Origin: Mogibacterium neglectum
GTDB taxonomy: Bacteria; Bacillota; Clostridia; Peptostreptococcales; Anaerovoracaceae
Reading direction: 5' to 3'
Length of the DNA: 64,000 nt
NCBI RefSeq assembly: GCF_030644205.1
Contig: NZ_CP128647.1
Location: forward strand, 1,673,615 to 1,737,614
A program made the translations under genes and the position numbers. Numbering within the stretch: the first letter of the stretch is position 1; each line of letters begins with the position of its first letter. The notes below the pieces were generated by a model. It ran no database searches. It was given only the letters and a program-made list of their open reading frames with translations, and was not told where the DNA came from. Positions 24,803-34,400 of this stretch are shown here, in pieces.

Positions 24803-26131
24803 CTATTTCAATGTTACTGCAACGAATTTCTTCTTACCCTTTTGAATTGTAAGTTTTCCATCTTCGAAGTCTGCGAGAGTTACTCTTCTCTTTCTGTCGG
24901 TAACCTGCTCACCGTTAATTCTAGCACCACCCTGCTCTATCGTTCTAAATGCGTCACCGTTAGACTGTGCTAGTCCAAGTTCCTTTAGTAGGCTAGCTAG
25001 ACCGAAGCCTTCGCCTTCAAAGGAAGCCTTGTCTAGTTCAACGGATGGCATAGTCGCTACATTAGTGCCTCCACTTGCAAATACCGCACGAGCATCTTCA
25101 AGTGCTTTCTTCGCTTTCTCTTCGCCGTGTACTAGCTTAGTGACTTCGTAAGCGAGAATCTCTTTTGCCTGATTAATCTCTGCGCCCTCGAGGGAAGATA
25201 ATCTATTTACCTCATCCATTGGCAGGAATGTGAGCATACGGAGGCACTTGTTAACATCCGCATCTGCGACATTTCTCCAGTACTGGAAGAAGTCGAACAC
25301 TGAAACCCTTTCTTCATTTAGCCAGAGCGCACCACCTGCAGTCTTACCCATCTTCTCTCCATCGCTCTTGGTGAGAAGCGAGAAAGTCATACCATACACA
25401 TCTAGGTCTGACTTCTTCTTAGCGATATTGACACCAGCGATGATATTGGACCATTGGTCGTTGCCGCCGAACTGAGCCTTGAGACCAAAGTCTCTCGCCA
25501 TTACGTAGAAATCATATCCCTGCATTAGCATGTAGTTGAACTCTAGAAAAGTAAGACCTTCCTTAAGTCTTCTCTTATAGCACTCGGCTCTAAGCATGTC
25601 GTTTACGTTAAATACCGAGCCAATCTCACGAGCGAACTCGATGTAGTTGAGGTTTCTTAGCCATAGAGCGTTATTTGTACTTACCGCAAGTCCCGGCTTA
25701 GGTTCTCTGTTCTGGTGTCCTGGCTTCATGACGCCACCGTTGCCAGTGTATTCCCACTCGTCATCGAACGGTAGGAAACGGTCAAATAGGTCTTTGAACT
25801 TCTTGCCGTTTGCATCGATTTCTTCAATATCCATCATGCGGCGCAGGTCAGTTCTACCAGAAGGATCTCCAATCATCACAGTTCCGCCGCCGACGAGAGC
25901 CACTGGTGTATGACCATATTTGAGCATATACGCAAATATAATAATCTGAATCAAGTGTCCAACATGCAGACAGTCTGCAGTTGGGTCAAATCCTACGTAG
26001 AACTTAATTTTCTCGCTTCCGAGTAGATCTCGCATAGCCTTTGGATCTGTGCACTGTTCAATCAGGCCTCTTTCTTCAAGCACATCATATACGTTAGTGT
26101 ACTTGCTCACATTATCTGGAATCTGTATCAT
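24803..26131 (-). CDS. tyrS: Tyrosyl-tRNA synthetase
   Basis: Class Ic synthetase charging tRNA-Tyr. 442 residues: HIGH-type motif DCLHVGHL, tyrosine-binding GYDFYVMARDFGLKAQFGGNDQW, KMSKS equivalent GEKMGKTAGG, and a C-terminal S4-like RNA-binding domain (about 375-442; RTIEQGGARINGEQV). GGAGGG before the ATG. Only about 66 bases, including the upp terminator, separate it from upp, so no T-box leader fits here. Confidence 0.97.
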   Translation of the reverse strand: MIQIPDNVSKYTNVYDVLEERGLIEQCTDPKAMRDLLGSEKIKFYVGFDPTADCLHVGHLIQIIIFAYMLKYGHTPVALVGGGTVMIGDPSGRTDLRRMMDIEEIDANGKKFKDLFDRFLPFDDEWEYTGNGGVMKPGHQNREPKPGLAVSTNNALWLRNLNYIEFAREIGSVFNVNDMLRAECYKRRLKEGLTFLEFNYMLMQGYDFYVMARDFGLKAQFGGNDQWSNIIAGVNIAKKKSDLDVYGMTFSLLTKSDGEKMGKTAGGALWLNEERVSVFDFFQYWRNVADADVNKCLRMLTFLPMDEVNRLSSLEGAEINQAKEILAYEVTKLVHGEEKAKKALEDARAVFASGGTNVATMPSVELDKASFEGEGFGLASLLKELGLAQSNGDAFRTIEQGGARINGEQVTDRKRRVTLADFEDGKLTIQKGKKKFVAVTLK

Positions 26132-26149
26132 CGTGTCCCTCCTATAAAA

Positions 26150-26175
26150 ATAACCTGCAGCTCTCGCCGCAGGCT
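26150..26175 (-). terminator. Intrinsic terminator after upp
   Basis: GCCTGC-GGC / GCTGCAGG type stem on the minus strand with a GAGA loop, followed by TTATTTTTATAGG. Sits between upp and tyrS. Confidence 0.75.
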
Positions 26176-26197
26176 TAATATCATTAGCTTGCCGAGA

Positions 26198-26839
26198 TTA
26201 CTTTGTACCGTAAAGTCTGTCGCCTGCATCTCCAAGTCCTGGAAGAATGTAAGCGTTTTCGTTGAGTCTCTCGTCCTTTGCCGCAATGTAGATGTCAATA
26301 TCAGGATGAGCCCTGTGTAGAGCATCTATTCCTTCTGGTGCGGCTATCAAGCATAGGAATGCGATATCATGTCCACCTCTGCTCTTGATAGAATCGATTG
26401 CTGCGATAGCACTTCCACCAGTTGCAAGCATTGGGTCAACAGCGAAAATCTTTCTCTTCTCGATGTCCTTAGGTAGCTTACAATAATATTCAACAGGAAG
26501 ATGTGTATCTGGGTCACGGTATAAACCAACGTGCCCTACCTTTGCATTTGGAACGAGCGCAAGCATTCCGTCCACAAAGCCAAGACCAGCTCTTAATATA
26601 GGAACGATTGCAATGTCTTCTCCCTCAAGCATCTTAACTGTAGTCTTGCACATAGGTGTTTCGATATCAACTTCTTCGAGCGGTAAATCCCTTGTCGCTT
26701 CGAATCCCATCAGCATCGCCACCTCAGTAGCGAGCTCGCGGAACTCCTTTACACTAGTGTTTACATCTCTCATGAGAGACGTCTTGTGCTGAATCAGCGG
26801 ATGATCAAACACATATACCTTGCCTTCTCTATTAGCCAT
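26198..26839 (-). CDS. upp: Uracil phosphoribosyltransferase
   Basis: Salvages uracil to UMP with PRPP. 213 residues from [23 protein letters not shown] loop in [15 protein letters not shown], uracil-binding [17 protein letters not shown] at the C-terminus, and [19 protein letters not shown] lies 6 bases before this ATG; the frame is open nine codons further but without a binding site. Follows rpiB closely, likely one transcript. Confidence 0.96.
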   Translation of the reverse strand: MANREGKVYVFDHPLIQHKTSLMRDVNTSVKEFRELATEVAMLMGFEATRDLPLEEVDIETPMCKTTVKMLEGEDIAIVPILRAGLGFVDGMLALVPNAKVGHVGLYRDPDTHLPVEYYCKLPKDIEKRKIFAVDPMLATGGSAIAAIDSIKSRGGHDIAFLCLIAAPEGIDALHRAHPDIDIYIAAKDERLNENAYILPGLGDAGDRLYGTK

Positions 26840-26892
26840 TATAATCCTCCTGACTATTTCAATCACCTATTATTAAGTATATACAAAATACG

Positions 26893-27321
26893 TTATTCAT
26901 CAAGCATGTTTATGCGACGAAGGTGCTTTCCGCCTTCAAAATCTGTCGCTAGCCACTTATCGACAATTTCAAATGCCAAATCCTGCTCTATCATCCTCGC
27001 ACCCATCGCAAGCACATTTGCGTCATTGTGCCTTCTCGACATCTCCGCCATCTCTACGGAAGTGCAGAGCGCACATCTAACGCCCTTGACTTTATTCGCT
27101 GCGATAGAAATTCCTATGCCGGATCCACAGATAACGATTCCCTTCTCAGCCTCTCCATCAGCGACTGCTTTTCCAACAGCTTTTCCATAACCTGGATAAT
27201 CAACAGACTCTACCGAATCAGTTCCAAAATCAACTACTTCGAACCCTTCCTTGAGCAGCTTGTCCTTAACTGCCACCTTGAGCGGATACCCTGCGTGATC
27301 GCAGCCAATAGCAATCTTCAT
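26893..27321 (-). CDS. rpiB: Ribose-5-phosphate isomerase B
   Basis: Interconverts ribose 5-phosphate and ribulose 5-phosphate. 142 residues with GCDHAGYPLK (phosphate/substrate loop), catalytic Cys in VICGSGIGISIAANK and RCALCTSVEMAEMSRRHNDANV, all typical of RpiB/LacAB. GGAGGG precedes the ATG. Upstream tsaC and downstream upp are on the same strand, a common Firmicute order (tsaC-rpiB-upp), and supply PRPP precursors next to PRPP use. Confidence 0.95.
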   Translation of the reverse strand: MKIAIGCDHAGYPLKVAVKDKLLKEGFEVVDFGTDSVESVDYPGYGKAVGKAVADGEAEKGIVICGSGIGISIAANKVKGVRCALCTSVEMAEMSRRHNDANVLAMGARMIEQDLAFEIVDKWLATDFEGGKHLRRINMLDE

Positions 27322-27433
27322 ATAATCCCTCCTAGCATATCTCCGCTGTGTTTATAGCATGTACATCAGCGATATATGTCATATAAATAATATAATTTTT
27401 ACATTCTCCGTGTTCGTAAATATTCTAAATATT

Positions 27434-28426
27434 TTAAACATTCACGATGTCATACCCTGCCGACTTGACCATCCTGTTCATGACGGAAAATCCGACTTCG
27501 TCCCAGTCGTACGCCGCTATGTAAATTATATCCACACCGTCTCTATCGCACTGCCTAAGGTCTGCAAAGAAGTTATTCGCCGCCTTGTCACCATTCCCCA
27601 TGTAGTCAAGTACTGCTGTCCGCATGTTGTTCGACAATGCCTCATCCTCTAGCTCAGCAATCGCTGCGCATACCGCATCTTTGCTACCTTCTACTATTCG
27701 TACGGCAGCCTTCGGTGCGTAATGCTTGTACTTCATACCAGGTGACTTCGGATGGAAGTCATCTGCTCCAGGCTTTTTGAATAGAGATGGGTCATACTGA
27801 ACCTCACCGTCTACAGCCTCTTCAATCTGGCTCTTAGTTATAAACCCTGGCCTAAGTATCGTCGGAACTTCTGATGTTAGATCTAGGACTGTTGACTCTA
27901 TACCAATAGCGGTCCTCTCGCCCTTAACTATCGCATCAATTCTGCCGTCCATATCCTCGGCAACATCCTCGAATGTCGTCGGGCTCGGTTTGCCAGAGAG
28001 GTTAGCGCTCGGTGCCGCAATCGGAACGCCTGCTGCCACAATAATCTCAGCAGCCTCGCGCCGTGACGGCCATCTGACCGCAACTGTATCAAGCCCTCCT
28101 GTTGTAACCTCGGGAACTCCTGCATTCTTGCGAAGCACGAAGGTAATTGGCCCTGGCCAGAGCTTGCTCATGAGAGCCTTCTGTTCATCGCTTACTCCCC
28201 AAGCTACACTGTTAAGCATATCTATGCTCGCCACATGGACGATCATCGGATTATCGCTTGGTCTTCCCTTCGCCTCGTATATGCGCCTTGTAGCGGTAGC
28301 ATCTAGGGCATTTGCCCCGAGTCCATATACCGTTTCAGTCGGAAAGGCCACAAGTCCGCCTGCACGCAGAATAGCTCCAGCTTCAGAGATTCCATCAGTG
28401 TCCGGAAGGATAATTCTCGTCTTCAT
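27434..28426 (-). CDS. tsaC: L-threonylcarbamoyladenylate synthase (Sua5 form)
   Basis: Makes threonylcarbamoyl-AMP from threonine, bicarbonate and ATP for tRNA t6A37. 330 residues: YrdC domain (1-200; GGLVAFPTETVYGLGANALD, KGRPSDNPMIVHV, PSANLSGKPSPT) and a C-terminal Sua5 domain (about 230-330) joined by the SPGMKYKHYAP linker. The full Sua5 length distinguishes it from single-domain TsaC. GAGAGG before the ATG; 17 bases after prfA. Confidence 0.95.
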   Translation of the reverse strand: MKTRIILPDTDGISEAGAILRAGGLVAFPTETVYGLGANALDATATRRIYEAKGRPSDNPMIVHVASIDMLNSVAWGVSDEQKALMSKLWPGPITFVLRKNAGVPEVTTGGLDTVAVRWPSRREAAEIIVAAGVPIAAPSANLSGKPSPTTFEDVAEDMDGRIDAIVKGERTAIGIESTVLDLTSEVPTILRPGFITKSQIEEAVDGEVQYDPSLFKKPGADDFHPKSPGMKYKHYAPKAAVRIVEGSKDAVCAAIAELEDEALSNNMRTAVLDYMGNGDKAANNFFADLRQCDRDGVDIIYIAAYDWDEVGFSVMNRMVKSAGYDIVNV

Positions 28427-28443
28427 TAGATGCCTCTCTCGTC

Positions 28444-29508
28444 TTAGAAATCTCTCATCTTCTCTGCTTGATCCTCGGTAATCAGTGCATCGATCACTTC
28501 ATCGAGGTCCCCATCGAGGAACGAGTCAAGCTTGTACAGAGTAAGATTGATTCTGTGATCTGTGATCCTGCTCTGTGGGAAGTTATAAGTTCTAATTCTC
28601 TCTGATCTGTCTCCGGAGCCAATCTGCGACTTTCTTTCTGCTGCAATCTTATCGTTCTGCTCCTGCTGCATGAGGTCGAATAGTCTCGACTTAAGAACCT
28701 TGAAAGCTTTTTCCTTATTCTTAATCTGCGACTTCTCGTCCTGACAAGTTACTACGAGACCAGTTGGCATATGCGTAAGTCTAACTGCAGAGTCCGTAGT
28801 ATTTACACACTGTCCACCGTTTCCAGATGCCCTATATACGTCTACACGTACGTCGTTAGGATCTAGGTTAACCTCAACGTCGTCGACTTCTGGCATTACC
28901 GCAACTGAAGCCGCCGATGTATGCACTCTACCGCCCGACTCAGTCTCTGGAACCCTCTGTACTCTGTGAACACCACTCTCGTACTTGAGTCTGGAGTATG
29001 CGCCCTTCCCCTTGACCAGCATTACTACTTCTTTTACACCTCCGATTTCAGTCTCATTGCTCTCTATGAGCTCTGTCTTCCAGCGCATTCTCTCAGCATA
29101 TCTGAGATACATACGAAGCAGGTCGCTTCCAAATAGTGCTGCTTCATCTCCACCCGTACCCGCTCTAATCTCTAGGATTACGTTTTTATCGTCGTTAGGA
29201 TCCTTTGGAAGAAGCAGAATCTTAAGGTTCTCTGTGTATTCCTCAATCGCTGCTTCGTTAGTCTTGAGCTCCTCACGCGCCATCTCACGCAGCTCCTCGT
29301 CATCCTCCATATCGAGGATCCCCTTAGCTTCTTCAAGCTCTTCCTTTGCCTTCTTATACGCAGTGTACTCCTTGACGATTGGCTCAAGGTCGCTCATCTC
29401 CTTCATCAGCTTCTGCCATTCCTTCTGTTTTGCGATAACATCGGGGTCAGAAACCTTCTTCGATAGCTCCTCATATTTCTCAAGTATAAAATCTAGCTTA
29501 TCAAACAT
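28444..29508 (-). CDS. prfA: Peptide chain release factor 1
   Basis: Terminates translation at UAA and UAG. 354 residues with the PxT-like codon-recognition region, the GGQ loop in [17 protein letters not shown], whose Gln is the substrate of PrmC, and [17 protein letters not shown]. The methyltransferase that modifies this Gln is not adjacent: a PrmC domain is found 12 kb away, fused to another protein. AAGGATG precedes the ATG. Confidence 0.97.
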   Translation of the reverse strand: MFDKLDFILEKYEELSKKVSDPDVIAKQKEWQKLMKEMSDLEPIVKEYTAYKKAKEELEEAKGILDMEDDEELREMAREELKTNEAAIEEYTENLKILLLPKDPNDDKNVILEIRAGTGGDEAALFGSDLLRMYLRYAERMRWKTELIESNETEIGGVKEVVMLVKGKGAYSRLKYESGVHRVQRVPETESGGRVHTSAASVAVMPEVDDVEVNLDPNDVRVDVYRASGNGGQCVNTTDSAVRLTHMPTGLVVTCQDEKSQIKNKEKAFKVLKSRLFDLMQQEQNDKIAAERKSQIGSGDRSERIRTYNFPQSRITDHRINLTLYKLDSFLDGDLDEVIDALITEDQAEKMRDF

Positions 29509-29631
29509 AATTACATCCTTTACTTATAAGTTATATATTCTTAATTTTATATATTTATCAAGCCTTGCAAATGCTCCGCGATTATCACTCGCCGAAGTAT
29601 CCCGAGCGGCTTTGCTTGTCACCTATGAAAA

Positions 29632-29700
29632 AAGCGTCAGGAAAACCACCGCCTGTGGTTCCAAACGCTCCAAAATGAGGACGCTGCAAACAGCGTCCTC
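29632..29700 (-). terminator. Tandem hairpins between rpmE and prfA
   Basis: Strong stem GAGGACGCTG / CAGCGTCCTC (29677-29700) followed on the minus strand by ATTTTGG, then a second hairpin GGAAAACCAC / GTGGTTCC (about 29640-29662) flanked by AGCG/CGCT. Likely terminates or attenuates the rpmE transcript before prfA. Confidence 0.7.
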
Positions 29701-29714
29701 TAAATATTAATTTC

Positions 29715-29912
29715 CTAAAGGTTGTATTTGTTCTTGAACTTCTCTACACGTCCACCACGGTTAGCAAACTTCTGCTGACCTGTGAAGAATGGGTGGCACT
29801 CTGAGCAAACTTCGACTCTCATAGTGTCAGTTGTTGAAAGTGTAGTAAAGGTATTACCACATGCGCAAGTAACTTTACATTCCTTATAATCAGGATGGAT
29901 TCCTTCCTTCAT
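29715..29912 (-). CDS. rpmE: 50S ribosomal protein L31 (zinc-binding type)
   Basis: 65 residues with the C+ L31 pattern: C16-x-C18 in TCACGNTF and C36-x-x-C39 in [13 protein letters not shown]. Typical ending [17 protein letters not shown] before the ATG and a near-consensus promoter about 65 bases upstream. In many Firmicutes rpmE lies directly after rho; here rho is 13 kb away on the same strand. Confidence 0.96.
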   Translation of the reverse strand: MKEGIHPDYKECKVTCACGNTFTTLSTTDTMRVEVCSECHPFFTGQQKFANRGGRVEKFKNKYNL

Positions 29913-29975
29913 GCTAGCTCTCCTTTTCTTAAAAGTCTATCGTGTGCACTCGCGTGCTATCCCAATAGCCTTGTT

Positions 29976-30004
29976 ATTATAACAAAGCATAGCATCTTGT
30001 GCAA
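29976..30004 (-). promoter_or_regulatory. Promoter of rpmE
   Basis: On the minus strand TTGCAC (29999-30004), a 17-base spacer and a perfect TATAAT (29976-29981). Confidence 0.7.
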
Positions 30005-30066
30005 GGGAAAACTCTAGTAAGTATTGAATTTTAGCCATTTTGATACGATTAATGCTGTGTTTATGA

Positions 30067-30095
30067 TTGAGAAATCACACATGAAAGTATATTAT
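30067..30095 (+). promoter_or_regulatory. Promoter of coaBC
   Basis: TTGAGA (30067-30072), 17-base spacer, TATTAT (30090-30095), 40 bases before the coaBC ATG. Confidence 0.65.
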
Positions 30096-30134
30096 ATTAT
30101 TTAACCACAAGATGTAGATAACAGGAGGAGTCAC

Positions 30135-31337
30135 ATGCTTAAAGATAAATGTGTTGTTGTCGGTGTCACAGGCGGAATTGCCGCATACAAGACGGCATCT
30201 CTAGTCAGCGCTCTCAAGAAGGAGCGTGCGGATGTGCACGTAATCATGACTAAAAATGCGACGGAATTCATCTCGCCGCTGGTCTTTGAGACACTTACGG
30301 GCAACAAGTGTATGACTGATACATTTGACAAGGACTTTAAATTCGATGTAGCGCACATATCTATCGCGAAGGCGGCAGATTACTTTGTCGTTGCTCCGGC
30401 AACTGCGAATTTCATCGCTAAAACATCGTACGGAATGGCTGACGATATGCTCACAACGACATTCCTCGCTGCGAACTGCACCAAGCTGGTCGTACCTGCT
30501 ATGAATACGCAGATGTTCCTTAACCCTATCACTCAGGGTAATATCATGAGACTTCTCAAGGTTGGAATCAGAATCATGCAGCCATTAAGCGGAGTACTGG
30601 CCTGCGGAGATGTGGGTGTTGGCAAGATGCCTGAGCCAGAGTCTATTTTACAAGAAATCCTCTTTGACTTGGCATACGCAAAAGACCTCGCTAGCAAGAA
30701 GGTGCTCGTTACCGCTGGCGCTACTCAGGAAGCAATCGATCCAGTTAGATACATCACCAACCATTCGACTGGGCGCATGGGATATGCGCTAGCTAAAGCT
30801 GCTGCTTATAGGGGAGCGCAGGTTACGCTCATCACTGGCAAGACTAGTTTAGAGCCAATTCCTTATCTGAACACGATTGAGATTACAACTTCTGCCGAAA
30901 TGTGCGAGGAAGTGCTAAAGCATGCGCCTAAGGCGGATTACATATTCAAGGCTGCTGCAGTTTCAGACTATACACCAGTTTATACATCTGATGAGAAGAT
31001 CAAGAAGCAGGACGGCAATATGGTCATAGAGCTCAAGAGAACCTCTGATATCTTGGCTGAGCTCAAGAAGATTAGAAGACCTGATCAGATTATCTGTGGT
31101 TTCTCGATGGAAACTCAAAATTTGCTCGAAAACTCCCGCAGCAAGCTCGAGCGCAAAGGTCTCGACATGATATGTGCGAACAGCCTAAAGGAAGTAGGCG
31201 CTGGCTTCGGCGGGGACACCAATATAGTTACCCTTATAACTAAAGAAGATGAGACGGAACTGGGTAAGCTCAGTAAATTCGATACAGCGATGGCGATTCT
31301 AGGCAAGGCCAAGATGCTCGGCGAGAAAACTAACTAA
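30135..31337 (+). CDS. coaBC: Phosphopantothenoylcysteine decarboxylase / phosphopantothenate-cysteine ligase
   Basis: Bifunctional coenzyme A enzyme. 400 residues: N-terminal FMN decarboxylase domain (1-180; GVTGGIAAYKT, catalytic His in DVAHISIAKAADYFVVAPAT, PAMNTQMF, ACGDVGVGKMPEP) and C-terminal ligase domain (about 188-400; VLVTAGATQEAIDPVRYITN, KAAAVSDYTP, CANSLKEVGAGFGGDTN). GGAGGAG before the ATG, own promoter. The gene downstream, a giant protein with a NadD/CoaD-like domain, is on the same strand about 100 bases later. Confidence 0.96.
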   Translation: MLKDKCVVVGVTGGIAAYKTASLVSALKKERADVHVIMTKNATEFISPLVFETLTGNKCMTDTFDKDFKFDVAHISIAKAADYFVVAPATANFIAKTSYGMADDMLTTTFLAANCTKLVVPAMNTQMFLNPITQGNIMRLLKVGIRIMQPLSGVLACGDVGVGKMPEPESILQEILFDLAYAKDLASKKVLVTAGATQEAIDPVRYITNHSTGRMGYALAKAAAYRGAQVTLITGKTSLEPIPYLNTIEITTSAEMCEEVLKHAPKADYIFKAAAVSDYTPVYTSDEKIKKQDGNMVIELKRTSDILAELKKIRRPDQIICGFSMETQNLLENSRSKLERKGLDMICANSLKEVGAGFGGDTNIVTLITKEDETELGKLSKFDTAMAILGKAKMLGEKTN

Positions 31338-31439
31338 TCGCAAGCTTCTAACTTAAGTCCCGATTTATGTCGGCAATTAAGAATTAAGATAGAAACTTTT
31401 GCAAGGCGAGTTATTGAAAATTGATAAACGGTATTAGAG

Positions 31440-34400
31440 ATGGACAACAAGGCATTAATGATAAACACAATCAAAGGGGCTCTATTGAACCCCGACTTCA
31501 TCGAAGCTGCTGGATTAGATAGCGATGTAATGGCGATGCGTACAGAACGCGAGGATTTCGTCGAGATGGTGTACGAGCTGTATTACCATTCGGGTAAGCA
31601 CGGACGGTTCGACAGTAAAGTAATTCTAAGCATCTGTTCGCGCTATACTCCAGAGCTTGAGGTCGCTCCACGTGAAGGTTGGCTCGAGCATACGAGGCTA
31701 TATCTCCTCAACTTGATATTCCCTCACTTGGACGGACCACAAGACCCAGATAAATTCAAAGCTGGGAGAAATATCTTGCTACAGCTCATGCGTGGCGTGT
31801 ACGAGTATGAAAGGAAGACTCTTCCATTCGATCCTTGCTATGATATCAACCTTCTCAGCGATGAAGAGATAATGAGCAAGGGATTTACTGATGAGTATCT
31901 AAGATTTAATAAACTCGTTAGGATCAATTATGTCTATGAGTTCATGAGACTTAGCTCCGATATCTCACCTTTTAACACGCTCGGTCATGTAAGCGGAGTT
32001 CACTACGTTGCTATGTACACAGCAAGACAGCTTTGCGATGCTGGAATCAACGTCGATCTCGGGCTCTTATCTGCCGCTGCAGCATCGCACGATATTGGTA
32101 AATACGGCTGCCGCAAGGAAGAAGAGCGCCGTGTTCCTTACCTTCACTACTATTACACGGACTACTGCCTGACTAGATTTGGGCTGCCGACCATCATGCA
32201 CATCGCTGCAAATCACTCGACTTGGGACCTCGAGCTAGAGAATCTATCCGTAGAGTCACTACTGCTCATATACGCCGATTTCCGCGTGAGAAGCATAAGG
32301 GACGAGGATAATCAAGAGACCATAAACTTCTTTACATTGGAAGAAGCATTCGATGTAGTCCTCAATAAATTTGATAATATAAACGAAGCAAAGAACCACA
32401 GATATGAGAAGGTGTATAACAAGCTTCTCGACTTCGAGGAGTTCATGCGCGAAAACGGTGTAACCACTGACCTCCCAGAGGATTGGGCCGAGACCCCGCA
32501 CTTTAGGTGCGCTCCAAAGGTCAGAGATCTAGCCCTCTTAAGTGGACCTGAGGCTACTTCACAGCTCAAGTTTAGAGCAATAGAGCACAATATTCGCCTC
32601 ATGAAGATATTCAATAGTCCAGCTGAGTTCTCCAGTCTTCTTGAACGCGCTAGGAGCGAGTCTCAGTGGAGCAATATCAGAACTTATTTGAATATTCTCG
32701 GCGAGTACAAATCCTACATGACGGAGGATCAGAAGGTAATAGTCCTCGATTTCATGTACGACATGCTTTTTAACAGAGAGAGCGACCTCAGAGAGCAAGC
32801 CGCTCAGATAATGGGCCAGATAGTCGCAAGATTTCGCGAGGAATACAAGAAAGAGCTACCAAAATCAGTACCCACAAGGGATTCTGATACCACTAATATC
32901 ACACAGTTTTCTAGTTACCTCGAGAAGCTTTTCATGCCATCTAGAAAGCATACGGATTTTCATAGGAAGCGTATCATCGAGGCGACGCCTGATTTTGTAA
33001 ATGAAGTCGTTAAAAACTGCAGACCTTCGTGCCGCAGCAAGTATTTTGATGTCCTCGAGGACTATTACCACGTAGCTGATCTCGATGAGCAGACAATTAT
33101 CGTTCTATGCAGCACTGCACTCAATATCGATAAGGATCTAATGCCAGAATCGTTCCTGGAAAGCCTAATGTTCTTTACAAAGGATATCCTTAACAGCTAC
33201 AGTCAGGATACTGATCTCCTTGCACTCGCTGTGATTGAGCGATTCTTCCATGACTCAGGCATAGATGTAGATGTGAGACGCCTGAGCATTCTTGGAATAT
33301 CCAACAAACGAGATGTGACTGAGTCGGTGCCTTCATCACTATTTCTGGACAATCTAAAGACTAGTACATCCTGGATATCTAAACTCGCTAACATAGATTA
33401 CATGTTCACGGTAGCAAAGCAGGGCTACAATGTTATGCACATCGCAACGCATTTTGTAAACCTGATCAAAGTCAGTGAGGCTATCGTAGTTCGTAAGCAT
33501 GCTGGCGAATGCTTGATAGAACTTGCTAACAGTATGCCTAGCGATCAGATAAACGAGCTCTGTATCGACCTCTTCAACGGTCTCGAACTAAGTGACTATC
33601 AGTTCCTTAAGTACATTCCTGGCTATCTAGGGCACCTTATGATGTATCAGCCTGACAACGAACAGAGTGAGACAATCGAAGCGCTTGAAACTATGTTATA
33701 TACGGGGAATAGCAAGTCGGCAGCTGCATCGCTAAGCACTATGGCAGTGCTCCTAGAGAACTACGACAGGCTACCTGAACCTGGCAAGAATGCGGAGAAG
33801 TACAAGAGTAGACTACTCGGCATGATTATCAAGGCTATCAGTCATTACAATATTGCGCTATCGCAGGAAGCATTACGGGTACTTGGAATGAGAATATTTG
33901 GCAGCGAAGTCATGACTCTCGATTCAAAGGGCTGGGTTGCATCTCACTGTTTCAAGAGACTAGCTGCTGTGATTCCGCTAATTGGTGATGATATCGGACT
34001 AGAATTCTACAACAACGCGGCGGTGTTAAATTATATATACAGATTTATCGCTACATATGTTGATGAAGTTGGGAAATTTGAGTTTAGGGAGTATGACAAA
34101 GTCGCATTCTTCCCTGGTGCATTTGACCCGTTCACTCTTGGGCACAAGGCGATTGCAACGACTATAAGGGACATGGGATTTGAAGTGTATCTGGCACTAG
34201 ATGAGCTTTCTTGGACCAAGAAGATGTTGCCTCATGCACTGCGTAGGAACATTCTCGCTATGTCCATTAGCAGTGAAGAGGGCTTAAATCTATTCCCAGA
34301 CGATATGCAGATTAACCTCGCTAATTCGGATGACATGCGGAGACTGAGAGAGCTTTTTTCAGGCAAAGATTTATACATAGTTACAGGTTCAGATGCTATT

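Noticed and set aside
26132-26197. T-box leader for tyrS
   Set aside because: The gap to upp is 66 bases and is filled by the upp terminator; no T-box sequence.
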